Source: Desulfobacter sp. (lineage in GTDB: Bacteria; Desulfobacterota; Desulfobacteria; Desulfobacterales; Desulfobacteraceae). Taken from it: a stretch of 64,000 nt of DNA. The translations under genes and the position numbers were made by a program. Under the pieces are notes generated by a model. That model was not told where the DNA came from. It searched no databases and saw nothing but the letters and a program-made list of their open reading frames with translations. This document shows positions 40,156 through 50,676 of this stretch, one piece after another (within the stretch, counting starts at the first letter, position 1; each line of letters begins with the position of its first letter). Where the stretch lies: contig CP054838.1 of NCBI GenBank assembly GCA_028768545.1, positions 1,791,501-1,855,500 on the forward strand, given 5' to 3'.

Positions 40156-40410
40156 ATGATCATTTGCTGTGACAACGGCAGGCAGGTGGATACCTCAAGG
40201 CTGAGCCCTGAAGAGCGGCATATCATCCAGAAACTTTTGGCCTGGAACAGTCTTGCCGACTCCGTGGCAATGTTTCAAGAAAAGATTCAGGCGGCCCTGG
40301 CTGCAGGCTGGAACGATTCAGGACCTGTGGCCAGAACCCCTGGTTTATCTCTTGTTATTGACCATTTGGAAAAAAAACTCCGGAACCGGCTCATTGCCGG
40401 TTCCGGATAA
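40156..40410 (+). CDS. Small cytoplasmic protein of unknown function
   Basis: 84 residues, four bases after the glyQS stop, so translated from the same mRNA. Helical, no TM or signal; the centre reads LSPEERHIIQKLLAWNSLADSVAMFQEK. I do not recognise a family. The stop overlaps the terminator stem shared with the convergent MCP operon. Its ending (EKKLRNRLIAGSG) is partly encoded by that stem, so the extreme C-terminus is unlikely to matter. Confidence 0.6.
   Translation: MIICCDNGRQVDTSRLSPEERHIIQKLLAWNSLADSVAMFQEKIQAALAAGWNDSGPVARTPGLSLVIDHLEKKLRNRLIAGSG
40371..40406 (-). terminator. Terminator of the MCP-cheW operon
   Basis: A perfect 11-bp stem, CCGGAACCGGC (40380-40390) with GCCGGTTCCGG (40396-40406), and a TCATT loop. 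On the minus strand it is followed by AGTTTTTTTTCC. Also positioned to end the glyQS transcript. Confidence 0.8.
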
Positions 40411-40419
40411 AACATTAAT

Positions 40420-42363
40420 TTAAAAGTCTTTAAAATCGTCATCCTCGTCAAAGGGGATGACTTGATCCGGCCGGATCTCTTCTTGTGACCTGATCTGCGT
40501 TTTTGGTGCCTGTGCAGGTTTATGGGCAAGGGTCCTTACCGAAGGCCGGCTGATCCGGCCCGCCTTGAGGTCCTGTTTTCCTGTGACCATCATGACAAGA
40601 TCCCCAACATAATCCCTGAGCTGTTCGGCCTGGGCGTTCATCTCTTCCGATGCAGAGGCAGATTCTTCTGCGTTGGCAGCATTCTGCTGAACCACTCGGT
40701 CCATTTCGGAGATGGCCGTGTTGACCTGGTCAATGCCTTCGGATTGTTCCCTGGAGGCTTCTGAAATTTCAGCCACCAAGTCCCCGACTTTGGAGGTGCT
40801 TTGGGCGACCTGGGTAAAGGCCTCGTTGGTGGAGGAGACCAGGTTTGACCCGGTTTCCACCTTTTGAACCGTGCCCTCAATGAGCTGAGAGGTGTTTTTG
40901 GCTGCATCTGCCGCGCGCATGGCCAGGTTTCTGACCTCATCGGCCACCACGGCAAATCCCGCACCTGCCTCTCCTGCACGGGCAGCTTCCACGGCAGCAT
41001 TCAAGGCCAGCAAATTGGTTTGAAAAGCAATTTCGTCAATGGTTTTAATGATTTTTGATGTTTCCTCACTGGCCTTGGTGATATCTTCCATGGACTGGTG
41101 GGCGGTTTTTACCACCCCGTTGGCCTCTTTCATCAATCCGTCCGCATGGATGGCATTTTCTGCATTCTTTTTGGTCATCGAGGACATCTCTTCCATGGAG
41201 GATGAGGTCTCCTCAATTGAGGCTGCCTGTTGTGAGGCGCCTTCGGCCATGGACTGGCTGGATGAAGAAACCTGGCCGGCAGCCGATGCCACCTGGTTGG
41301 CCCCTTCTCCAAGCCTTCCTGTAATTGTGGTCAATACCCGGATGATGCCTTTGGATATGAAAAAGGCCATGAATATGCCGATGGCAACGGCCACAGAAAC
41401 CAGAATAATGACAGAGAGTTTGGTTTTCTGGGCAGCGGCAAGCATGATATCGTCGGTCATGATATTGTTCTTGGCCTCTTTTCGCAATTGCCCAAGCAGG
41501 GACTGAACTTGGTTTAAGGCCGGCAGGGTACGGGTGGTGTAAATTTGCCTGCTCTCTTTCATACCCTTGAGTTCATGCAGGGCTTCTTTTCGAAGTCCTG
41601 CCAGGCCGGCCATGGTTTTGTCTAGCAGGGGCAAAGTGGTTTTGTTAAACACCCCAATGGCCTGGTCCAGCTGGCCTGCCTGAAGGTGGGATTCAATTTG
41701 ATCAGCTGAACGGTGAAGGCCGTCATGGGAGGTTAACATTTTATCCCAGGCCTGTTTAAAATCATAATCCCCTTTTTCGTAGGCCAATTTTGCCTGCTCT
41801 GTGCCCAACCATTTGCCAAGGGCACAAAGGGAGGGATCGGTTTGAACCCCGAGAGTATCCTTTTTCATGAGAAAGGCGGTCCGTATTTGGGCGGCCCATT
41901 TAAGATGGTCCACCTCCCGCTGGAGAAGAAGGGCCGGCAAATTCAGGTCAGCCTGTTTGAATGTTTTGGAAATGGCAATGGCCGAGTCATGCAGGGCTTT
42001 GTGCGGTGCTTCAATTTCTTTGAGCAACGGTGCCAGGGACGGCACCATCTGTTCTGCATGTTTTCTGCCTTCCCCAAACAGCCATTTGCCGAATCCGCAT
42101 TTGTGATCATCTGTTTCAACATCAAGATCGGTAATGCTGTCATCGGTTAGCAGGGCATTGACCCGGTTGGCCCAGTTCAGGTGGTCCACCTCTTTCTGGG
42201 CCAGGTTGCCGTCCAGTTGATTACCTGAAATCACCTCTTCGGCATTGGTAACAATGCCTTTGGTCCCTGTATATGCCATGATTCCCACAATAATCAACAG
42301 GGTTAGGACAATGCCGAATCCCGTTCCTATTTTTTTCCCAATGGTCATTTCTTTCCAGCTCAT
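40420..42363 (-). CDS. Methyl-accepting chemotaxis protein with two CZB zinc domains
   Basis: 647 residues. TM1 is ~16-32 and TM2 ~322-342, followed by a HAMP-like region and the MCP signalling domain (hairpin tip [38 protein letters not shown]). The periplasmic region holds two tandem chemoreceptor zinc-binding repeats with the H-C-H-H set: H61, C89, H121, H125 and H153, C180, H213, H217. CZB domains sense zinc or oxidants such as hypochlorous acid; they are more often single and cytoplasmic, so a periplasmic pair as the main ligand domain is unusual. The adjacent downstream-of-start gene is cheW. Intact. Confidence 0.88.
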   Translation of the reverse strand: MSWKEMTIGKKIGTGFGIVLTLLIIVGIMAYTGTKGIVTNAEEVISGNQLDGNLAQKEVDHLNWANRVNALLTDDSITDLDVETDDHKCGFGKWLFGEGRKHAEQMVPSLAPLLKEIEAPHKALHDSAIAISKTFKQADLNLPALLLQREVDHLKWAAQIRTAFLMKKDTLGVQTDPSLCALGKWLGTEQAKLAYEKGDYDFKQAWDKMLTSHDGLHRSADQIESHLQAGQLDQAIGVFNKTTLPLLDKTMAGLAGLRKEALHELKGMKESRQIYTTRTLPALNQVQSLLGQLRKEAKNNIMTDDIMLAAAQKTKLSVIILVSVAVAIGIFMAFFISKGIIRVLTTITGRLGEGANQVASAAGQVSSSSQSMAEGASQQAASIEETSSSMEEMSSMTKKNAENAIHADGLMKEANGVVKTAHQSMEDITKASEETSKIIKTIDEIAFQTNLLALNAAVEAARAGEAGAGFAVVADEVRNLAMRAADAAKNTSQLIEGTVQKVETGSNLVSSTNEAFTQVAQSTSKVGDLVAEISEASREQSEGIDQVNTAISEMDRVVQQNAANAEESASASEEMNAQAEQLRDYVGDLVMMVTGKQDLKAGRISRPSVRTLAHKPAQAPKTQIRSQEEIRPDQVIPFDEDDDFKDF

Positions 42364-42372
42364 ATTTTCTCC

Positions 42373-42882
42373 TTATATTTGGGTTTCTTTGTGTACAATG
42401 GAGATTTCGGCCTGGTTCAGGACTTGGTCGATATTTAATAAAATTTTCACCCCGGTCTCTGTCTTGGCCATGCCCAGGATATAGTCTGTTGATAATTTGG
42501 TGCCAAAGGCAGGGGCATCTTCAATGGCCTCTTGAACAATGCTCAACACCTCTGATACCGCATCCACAACAATACCGATGAGCACGGTTTCCTCCTGGGT
42601 GTCAATTTCAACCACGATGATGCAGGTTCGTTCCGTATAAGGGATTGTTCCCATGTTGAATTTAAGCCTCAAATCCACCACCGGCAGAACCTTTCCCCTC
42701 AGATTGATCACCCCTTTGACAAACTCGGGTGTTCTTGGCACAGGGGTAATGGGAATCATTCCAATGATCTCTTTGACCTTGAGAATACCAATGCCGTACT
42801 CTTCATTTTCCAGGGAAAATGTCAGATATTTTCCGGTTTCCATGGTCGTGGCCCGTATGGCCTGGTCCATGTCATCACTCAT
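42373..42882 (-). CDS. cheW: CheW coupling protein
   Basis: 169 residues. CheW domain: LTFSLENEEYGIGILKVKEIIGM, PRTPEFVKGVINLRGKVLPVVDLR and VGIVVDAVSEVL. Links chemoreceptors to the CheA kinase in the cytoplasm. Encoded nine bases before the MCP start on the same strand and sharing its terminator, so probably dedicated to this receptor. No cheA is in the window. Confidence 0.92.
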   Translation of the reverse strand: MSDDMDQAIRATTMETGKYLTFSLENEEYGIGILKVKEIIGMIPITPVPRTPEFVKGVINLRGKVLPVVDLRLKFNMGTIPYTERTCIIVVEIDTQEETVLIGIVVDAVSEVLSIVQEAIEDAPAFGTKLSTDYILGMAKTETGVKILLNIDQVLNQAEISIVHKETQI

Positions 42883-42943
42883 CTTTCCTGTCTCCTGTTT
42901 ATAAAGTAAAAAATTAAATTTTTTTAAATAGGAATTTACCGTT

Positions 42944-45900
42944 TTAATTCAAGGTCCCGTCCAAAGCGTCTCTCACGGTTTTAACCAGGTCGGATTTGCT
43001 GACCGGTTTTGAGAGGACCCAATTGACCTCTAAGGTTTGTGCCCGTTTGGGGTCCATTCGCTCACTGAATCCCGTACAAATGATGATGGGTATACCCGGG
43101 CATATTTTTCTGACCTTTTGGGTGAGCAAATCCCCGGTCATTTCCGGCATGGTCATGTCTGTGACAATAAGATCAAATAAATCCGGGTTGGTACGGACAA
43201 GCGCCAATGCGGTTTTGCTCGAGGTTTCGATTTGGACAGTATATCCTGACCGCTCCAGGATTTCCCGTTCAAGCCTGAGCACCTGGAGATCGTCATCCAC
43301 CAAGAGCAGCCGTTCCGAGCCATGGGCCGGGTCAGGTATTGGCGCCTCTGGGTCAGCCATGGGCTGCCCTGCCTTTGCCGGAATAAAAACCTCGATCCGG
43401 GTGCCCCGGCCCGGAACAGAGTCTATTTTTATCTCTCCTCTGTATTTTTTGACAATGCCGTGAACCAGGGATAAACCCAGTCCTGTCCCTTTGCCTGCTG
43501 GTTTTGTGGTAAAATAGGGCTCAAAAATTTTTTCAAGGGTTAAAGGATCCATTCCCATGCCATTATCTTCCACCCTGAGCCGGATATACGGCCCCTGACG
43601 GGGCAGGTCATGTTCCTGTCCAAGGATGTTTTCAAGTTTGACCGTTAATATGCCGCCCTTGTCTTCCATGGCGTGAAAGGCATTGGTGATAAGGTTCATG
43701 GCAATCTGGTGGAACTGGGTGGGGTCTGCCATGATCATTTTACAATCCCGGGCCACATATTTTTTTATATGGATGAAAGAGGGAAGGGTGGACTGAACAA
43801 GCCTGATGACTTCCTTGATCACAAGGTCCGGTTTTAACGGGCCAATCTTGTGCTCGGTCTGCCTGCTGAAAGTTAAAATTTGGTCTACCAATTCCCTGGC
43901 CCGCATGGCACCGGACAGGATTTCATCAAGTCCTTTATCATGGGCAGGGCTTCCCTGAAATTCTTCTTTGAGCAATTCTGCATATCCTAAAATGGGAAAA
44001 AGAATATTATTAAAATCGTGGGCAATTCCGCCGGCAAGGGCACCCAAGGCCTCCATTTTCTGGGCCTGTCGGATTTTGTCTTCATACTCTCTTTGGGTCC
44101 GCTCCATTTGTTTGAGCCGGGTGACGTCAGTGGCGATCTGGAGCCTGGCCAGCCTGCCGTCCACCCATTTGATGGCCCGGTCGCGGTAAATATTCCACCG
44201 TCCGGTCACAGGGTGCTTGTCTTCCCAGAGATGGATGCCGGTGGGCTCTGAATTTTTGTCTGTTAAAAAACGGTTGGAACAATGGGGACAGGGCTCGTCC
44301 AGGTGTCTGAGGGCTTTCCAGCATTTTTTACCGGTCAGGTCCCCGCCAAAGAGAGTTTTCATATAATTATTCATGAACAAAATTTCATGGGTGGTAAAAT
44401 CAGTCACATAGATGGTGGATTCAATGCCGTTGAGGATGGCCAGAAATCTTTTCTGGGTCAGTTCTATCTCTTCCTGGGTCTGTTTTTTGAGAACAAGTTC
44501 CCAGGCGGTATCGGCCAGTGCTTTGACCACCTCAAGATCTTGATCAAGGTAATTATTCTGCTTGTTGCCCACCCCGAGGATGGCCGTGACGGCCTGCCCC
44601 CGGATGACAGGGACCACCATCTCCCGGATCACAGGTGCGTGGCCCTGGGGCATCCCCCTTTTATGGGTCAATGCATTATAGTCGTTGTGGATCACAGGTT
44701 TTTTCTCTCTGATGCAGTCTGCCCAGACCCCTGCCTGGTGAACCGGATAATGTTTTTTTTCAGGCGCTGCTTTGCACATCTCGTCCCGCGTCCGGGTGGA
44801 CCAGGCATGCAATTGAATGGTTCTTTGATCTTTGGACAGCAGGTGGAAAAAACCAATGCTGCTCTGGGTAAGTATTTCTGCCTGGTCTAAAAATTTTTGA
44901 AGGGTCTGGGCCGTGGTATGATTGGCTGAATATTTATTGAGCATGAGTTTTGATTTGAGCAGTAGCTCATGTCGGTACCGAAGGGAAATATCTTCGAGAA
45001 ATCCTTCATATATTCGGGTGCTGCCGTTTGACTCGGCCTGCCTAAGATAAAGGTTTCCCCATATCTGTTGTCTGTCCCTGGACACAAGTTCCATCCGTTT
45101 GCCCTGGATCGTGCCGGTTTGATCAATTTCCAGGACCAGGTTGTCCAATTGATCAGGATCTTTGAACAGGGTGGCGATGTTTTCATTTTCCTTTAAAAGG
45201 GCCTGCTCTGATTCATATCCGAAAATCTGGGCCATTCTCTGATTTGCAAGGACCAATACCCCCTGTCGGGTTACCTGATAAATGCCGACCAGGGCGTTTT
45301 GGGACAGTGTCCTGTATTTTTCCTCGCTGGCTTTTAACTTTTGGGTGTGGCGTTTGACCTGAAGGTTTAAAAGCCGGTTCCAGAAACTGCAATGAGACCG
45401 GTGATGCCCAGAATCCATTTCAGGACAGTATCCCTATGGGATCCCAGGTTTCCATACCAGCGTGCAAGAATGGCATAATAGACCGAGTCTTTGTCTTTTT
45501 TCCACAGGGATAGACAGCGGTCTATGCCTGAAAGAATATGGCTGTTCGTTCCTTTGCGGACGGCAAAATAGGCATCAATCGGGCTGAAGAGAATCGGGGT
45601 GGGGTGTAGCTTGTATTTTTGCTGGAAATGGGCACCGTTAATGTTGTTTATGACGGCGGCATGGATTTTTTTTTCTGCCAGGGCAAGGCAGAGGTCATCG
45701 TAGACTGGAAAATCCATGAACCTGGCATTTACCTTGAATTTTTGGACAAGATTTTTTAGATGGCGGCCGTTAATATCTTTGGCCATGATTCCAATGGTTT
45801 TTTTTTCCAGATCCAGGATACTGGATATGATTTTTTGGGGTTCGGTATAAACCTGGCCCCAGGCCGTGACAACCGGAAGCGTGGAAAAATCGTAGATTTT

Positions 45901-46182
45901 TTGTCGTTCCGGGGTGCGGACGATGGAGATCATCAGGTCAATTTCTCCTGATTCAAGACGGGCCAGGCAGCCTGACCAATTGTCTTTGATAAATTCAAGT
46001 TCCCAGCCTTCCTTTTTGGCGATTTCCCTGAGCAGGTCCGGATAAATACCCTGGGCCTGACCGCTTTCATCCAGGAAACTTAAAGGCATATTCTGGAAAA
46101 TTCCTACCTTTACACGGATTTCGCCATAGGCAGGGACAAGTCCCCAGATCAGAATAATAGAGGCCATGAAAAATTTATACAT
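42944..46182 (-). pseudogene. Hybrid sensor histidine kinase with periplasmic SBP domain, one frameshift
   Basis: Start 46182, signal peptide, then a solute-binding (SBP_bac_3) domain (VGIFQNMPLSFLDESGQAQG; DLMISIVRTPERQKIYDFS). TM follows (ILGITGLIAVS). At ~45385 a single T is missing (GCAGTTTCTGG), moving the frame. The other frame carries FWNRLLNLQVKRHTQKLKAS and on: PAS, GAF-like, a second PAS with Cys-rich insert, HisKA (LAGGIAHDFNNIL), HATPase (GMGMDPLTLEKIFEPYF; GKGTGLGLSLVHG) and a C-terminal receiver (LLLVDDD, VTDMTMPEM, LSKP). About 1078 codons in all. Binds an amino-acid-like ligand outside and phosphorylates within. Either a one-base error or a young pseudogene. Confidence 0.8.
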
Positions 46183-46437
46183 AACAGCAACAGGGCGAAA
46201 GAATATAGATGCCCGGATGTCCTTTAAATGTTTAAACGAGTTTTGACAAATGTTCTCAGTTTAGTCGAGATAAATTAATGTTTAATTTATAATAATTTTA
46301 TCAACAAGGCAAATGATTTTCCTCAATGGGTCTTGCCTTGTTTGGAGTGCGAAATAATTTAGGGGATAGCCCAATAGATCAAAAATCAAAGAGACTGTTT
46401 GCTTTGATTTGGCCAAAAATATAGAATATCCCGGTTT
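46183..46437. other. Intergenic, nothing recognised
   Basis: About 255 AT-rich bases between the kinase start and the hrpA end. Likely holds the kinase promoter; no motif stands out. Confidence 0.35.
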
Positions 46438-49400
46438 TTAAACCATGGTTGACAGGTTGGTCAATGCCTTGTCCAGGCGCTTGGCAGAAACCTTGAACCG
46501 GGTTTTCAATTCCTGGGCATACACAGATATCTTGTATTCTTCAAGCATCCAGAAAAAATCTTCAACAGCCCTGGTTTTTTCCGGGGATGCATTTTCGGTC
46601 AGCCCTGAGATCAGGGATTCAAGCCTGCGTTCAAACGGGGCGATCAATTGCGCTTTTTGGCTTTCTTTGGTTGGGTTGTCAACGGCTTTTCTGGCACGGA
46701 TGCCCAGGCAGGTGATGATCTTGGGCAAATGGGACATCCGGTTAAAATTGTAAAGTTCTGGAAAATGGGGAGGGCAAATATTTTTAAGCTCTTTAAATAC
46801 ACGGGTCAGGGCTTGGAAGGGCCCGGGTCTGTCCTTGTACTGCAAGGAGAATTTCTGGATCAGGGAAAAACAGTCTCCATAAGCATCTCCTGCGGCTATG
46901 ACCAGGGCTGAGGCTTTTTGGCCCAGGGCATAAAGCCTGGGGCGGATTTCTTTGACATGGGCCTGGAAATCCTGCTGTGTTCTGATGTCTTTTTCAAGGT
47001 ATTGTCTCACAATGGCCGAAACCACCATCTCCTGAAATTTTCCTTGACCTTTGAACCAGGGGGAAATTCGGCGAAGTCCAGAATCTTTGTTTATATCTTT
47101 TTTCAAGGCTTTGATATCGTCGGGATATTCAAGCTCAAACAGACGGGAAATTCCTTTTTTATGGCTATTTATGGCCTGGTCTTTTGATTTGAACAGGCGC
47201 AGGGCCAGTGTTTGTTCTATTCCTTCAACGGCAAGCCCCGGGAAAGCCATTCGGGCAAACCCGGTTTTATCGTCCAGGGGAATGCCGGGCAAAAGATCCG
47301 GGAAATTCCAGGACTGGATATCTGTTTTTTCGTAACGAGACCGGGCCTGGTCAAAGGCATTGTTTTTGGACGCTGGCCTTTTTTGGGCAAAGGTGCCGAG
47401 CCTTGACAGATCTCTTAAAGATTTGATCTCTCTGTTTTTTTCATCCCTGATGGAGATCCGCATTTTCAGGTGGTCAGGCAGATCTTTGTCCGACCAGGTT
47501 GACGCCGGGATAATGAGGTTGTAATGGGCCCGGATAAATTCAGAGAGCAGGGTGTACAGGGGTTTGTCCTCTTTGGGTATGTTTTGGGCAATAAAGGCGG
47601 CTTTTTCCTGGATGGGCATGAGCCTGACCCGATGTTTTTTGGGCAGGGCCTTGATCAGAGCCACTATCTTTTCCTTGAACAGTCCGGGCACCAGTGTTTC
47701 CACCTGAAAGGCGGAAACCAGGGATGCTGAATCTGCCGGAACCTTGAGGGTGACCCCGTCTGTTTCTGAACCGGGGTTGAACTCATAGCCCAGGGCGAAT
47801 TCCCCCTGGTCCATGGCCAGGTGGTCGGGAAATTGAGAGAGCAGGGTATGGTCCACCTGGGTTTTTTGAAGATTTTTTCGGGTCATGCGTAAAAACAAGT
47901 CATCATCCTGGTCCTTGAGAAATTTTGCAAAGGTCCGGATATTGAAAAAGGGGGTTGGCAGTCTTGACTGGTAAAAAAGGTAGATGTCTTCCTCAGATGC
48001 CAGGATATCCCGTTTTCGGGTCTTGTGTTCCAGGTCTTCAATCTCTTGGATCAGGGTCTGGTTATGGTCCATAAAGGCGAATTTTTGGAAAATCTCTCCC
48101 TCGACCAGGGCATGGCGGATAAAAATTTCCCCTGATTCCTGGGGGTTGATTTTCCCATAGGCCACCTTTCTTTTGTCCACGATTACAAGCCCGAACAAGG
48201 AGACCTGTTCATTGGCCACAACTTCTCCTCGTTTTTTTTCCCAATGGGGATCGCTATAGGTCTGGACACAAAGATCCTGGCCGATCTCCTCCAGCCAGGC
48301 CGGATCTATATTGGCCACACACCGGGCAAAAAGCTGGCTGGTCTTGACATATTCCGAAGCCACGATCCAGGTGCCTGCACGGTTAAACAGGGCAGAGCCC
48401 GGAAAGATCATGGCCAGTTGACCCTTGGCCGCCATGAATAGATTTTTTTCTTTTTTATGTGCGATTCCGGCAAGATATCCCCGGAGCAGGGCCTTGTGTA
48501 TGGCGGTGTACAAGGGCCCGCCATGTTCAAACTCTTTGGATTTCTGGGGATCAGACGCCTGAACCGGCAATGGGTTTTGGGGGCCGATTTTATGTTCTTT
48601 GAGCATCCGGGTGATCTGGCGGTGGATATCCTGCCACTCCCGGAGACGCTTAAAGGAAAGATAGTTTTCAATACACCATTTTCTGACCCTGGATCTTGAT
48701 TTAAGCCGTTTACCGGCATCTTCACAACTATTCCAAATATTGAGCAGGGTAATAAAATCTGAAGAGGGATCCTTGAACACCCCGTGTTTTTGGTTTGCGG
48801 CCTGGAGTTTGTCCGCCGGACGCTGGCGAATGTCGGAAACGGTCAGGGCCGTGGCAATGATCACTGCCTGTTCTAGGCATCCGGTCTGGGCTGCCTGTAT
48901 AAGAATTCTGGCAAGTTTCGGGTCCACAGGCAGCCGGGCCATGGTTCTGCCCATGGGGGTGAGAAAAAAAGAGCGGCCCGGTTTCGACCCCTGTTTTTTG
49001 CCTGTTTTTTTTTGCCTGATGGCAGATAATTCCAGGAGGGTGTCAAACCCGTCCTTGATGCTTTTGGGGGACGGGGGATCAATAAAGGGGAAGGTGGCAA
49101 CATCCCCGAGGTTCAAAGAGATCATTCTCAGGATGACCTCAGCCAGGTTGGATCTTAAAATCTCAGGGGCGGTGAAAAAGGGCCGGGACCCAAAGTCTTC
49201 TTCATCGTAGAGCCGGATACAGACGCCGTTTTCCACCCGGCCGCAACGCCCCATTCTCTGGTTGGCTGAAGACTGGGAAATGGGCGAAACCGGCAGGGCT
49301 GTGGTCCTGGTTCTTGGGGAATATGAGGGGATTCTGGCAAGGCCTGTGTCCACCACATATTTGATTCCCGGTATGGTTAAAGAAGTTTCCGCCACATTGG

Positions 49401-50478
49401 TTGAAACCACCACTTTTCGGCCCACCCCTTTTGAAAAAACCCGGGCCTGTTCCTTGCCGGAAAGCCTTGCAAACAAGGGCAGAATACTTACCCCTGCCAG
49501 GTTTTTTCCTCTCAGGATTTCCATGGTTTCTCCGATATCCTGTTCCGTGGGCATGAAAATCAACAGATCCCCCTGCCGGGTCCGGCTTAGGATATTGGCT
49601 GCGGTCTGGGCTGCGGCTTCTACATACCCCTGGTCATCGCTGTTCGAACGCTGGGATTTGCTTTTTTCTTCCGACCGGGAAGAGAGCATGGGGGCATAGG
49701 TCAGTTCCACCGGGTACATCCGGCCGGATACCTCTATTACCGGGGCATTGTCAAAGGCTTTGGAAAATTTTTCAGTGTCAATGGTGGCCGAAGTGATGAT
49801 CAGCTTTAAGTCTGATCGTTTTTTGACCAGCCCCCGTAAAATACCCAGGGTGAAGTCAATGTTCAAACTTCTTTCATGGGCTTCGTCCACAATCAAGGTG
49901 TCGTATTGGGTTAAAAAACGGTCCTGCTGGGTTTCGGCCAAAAGGATGCCGTCGGTCATCAGTTTAATATAGGCATGGGCAGGTGTTTTATCGTCAAACC
50001 TGATCTTGTATCCCACGGATGCCCCCAAAGGCTCGTTGAGCTCAAAGGCGATTCGCTTGGCCACGGTCATGGCGGCGATGCGCCGGGGCTGGGTACAGCC
50101 GATCATTCCGCTGCAGCCGCAGCCGGCCTCAAGGCAGAATTTGGGGATTTGGGTGGTTTTACCCGACCCGGTTTCTCCTGAAATAATCACCACTGGATGG
50201 TTCTGGATGGCCTGGATAATTTCGTCTTTTTTGGCTGTGATGGGCAGGTCCGGGTCGAATCCTAATTGTTGGGGCCGGTTGTCCATTCGAAGCTGTCTGC
50301 AATTTGCAGAGGCCCTGGCTTTTTTTAACAACCCAAGGGCTGAAGATTCTTTTTTTTTTACGGCATCAGAAGCGTCTGCTTTTGTTTTTCTGATTGAATT
50401 TAGACGCTTATGGATGGTATGCTTGTCCTTGCACATTGCTTTTGGAACAAGGGCTTTTATTTGGTTTAGGTGTTTCAT
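46438..50478 (-). CDS. hrpA: ATP-dependent RNA helicase HrpA
   Basis: 1346 residues, the family's usual length. DEAH-box motifs: GETGSGKTTQ (I), TQPRRIAAM (Ia), DEAHERSLN (II), TSATIDTEKFS (III), STNVAETSLTIPGIKYVVDTG (V) and QRMGRCGR (VI). HA2 and OB-fold follow, then the long DUF3418 C-terminal region. Unwinds RNA, with roles in mRNA processing and rescue of stalled ribosomes in other bacteria. The N-terminal ~70 residues are basic and helical. Monocistronic. Intact. Confidence 0.93.
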   Translation of the reverse strand: MKHLNQIKALVPKAMCKDKHTIHKRLNSIRKTKADASDAVKKKESSALGLLKKARASANCRQLRMDNRPQQLGFDPDLPITAKKDEIIQAIQNHPVVIISGETGSGKTTQIPKFCLEAGCGCSGMIGCTQPRRIAAMTVAKRIAFELNEPLGASVGYKIRFDDKTPAHAYIKLMTDGILLAETQQDRFLTQYDTLIVDEAHERSLNIDFTLGILRGLVKKRSDLKLIITSATIDTEKFSKAFDNAPVIEVSGRMYPVELTYAPMLSSRSEEKSKSQRSNSDDQGYVEAAAQTAANILSRTRQGDLLIFMPTEQDIGETMEILRGKNLAGVSILPLFARLSGKEQARVFSKGVGRKVVVSTNVAETSLTIPGIKYVVDTGLARIPSYSPRTRTTALPVSPISQSSANQRMGRCGRVENGVCIRLYDEEDFGSRPFFTAPEILRSNLAEVILRMISLNLGDVATFPFIDPPSPKSIKDGFDTLLELSAIRQKKTGKKQGSKPGRSFFLTPMGRTMARLPVDPKLARILIQAAQTGCLEQAVIIATALTVSDIRQRPADKLQAANQKHGVFKDPSSDFITLLNIWNSCEDAGKRLKSRSRVRKWCIENYLSFKRLREWQDIHRQITRMLKEHKIGPQNPLPVQASDPQKSKEFEHGGPLYTAIHKALLRGYLAGIAHKKEKNLFMAAKGQLAMIFPGSALFNRAGTWIVASEYVKTSQLFARCVANIDPAWLEEIGQDLCVQTYSDPHWEKKRGEVVANEQVSLFGLVIVDKRKVAYGKINPQESGEIFIRHALVEGEIFQKFAFMDHNQTLIQEIEDLEHKTRKRDILASEEDIYLFYQSRLPTPFFNIRTFAKFLKDQDDDLFLRMTRKNLQKTQVDHTLLSQFPDHLAMDQGEFALGYEFNPGSETDGVTLKVPADSASLVSAFQVETLVPGLFKEKIVALIKALPKKHRVRLMPIQEKAAFIAQNIPKEDKPLYTLLSEFIRAHYNLIIPASTWSDKDLPDHLKMRISIRDEKNREIKSLRDLSRLGTFAQKRPASKNNAFDQARSRYEKTDIQSWNFPDLLPGIPLDDKTGFARMAFPGLAVEGIEQTLALRLFKSKDQAINSHKKGISRLFELEYPDDIKALKKDINKDSGLRRISPWFKGQGKFQEMVVSAIVRQYLEKDIRTQQDFQAHVKEIRPRLYALGQKASALVIAAGDAYGDCFSLIQKFSLQYKDRPGPFQALTRVFKELKNICPPHFPELYNFNRMSHLPKIITCLGIRARKAVDNPTKESQKAQLIAPFERRLESLISGLTENASPEKTRAVEDFFWMLEEYKISVYAQELKTRFKVSAKRLDKALTNLSTMV

Positions 50479-50676
50479 GGCAGCTTGAATATTAGCTCTC
50501 AGATTGAAAATGTCAAATTAGAATGGATTAAATTTTTTATTGACATGATCTATGGAATAGGAGAAAAAGGAAACTTGCATTTAAAAATAATGGGGGAATT
50601 AGGTTTAATTGCAAAGTGAACGAGTATTGTACGATTGCATTTTTAATCTCATTTAAGATAGGGGGAAAATAATAGC

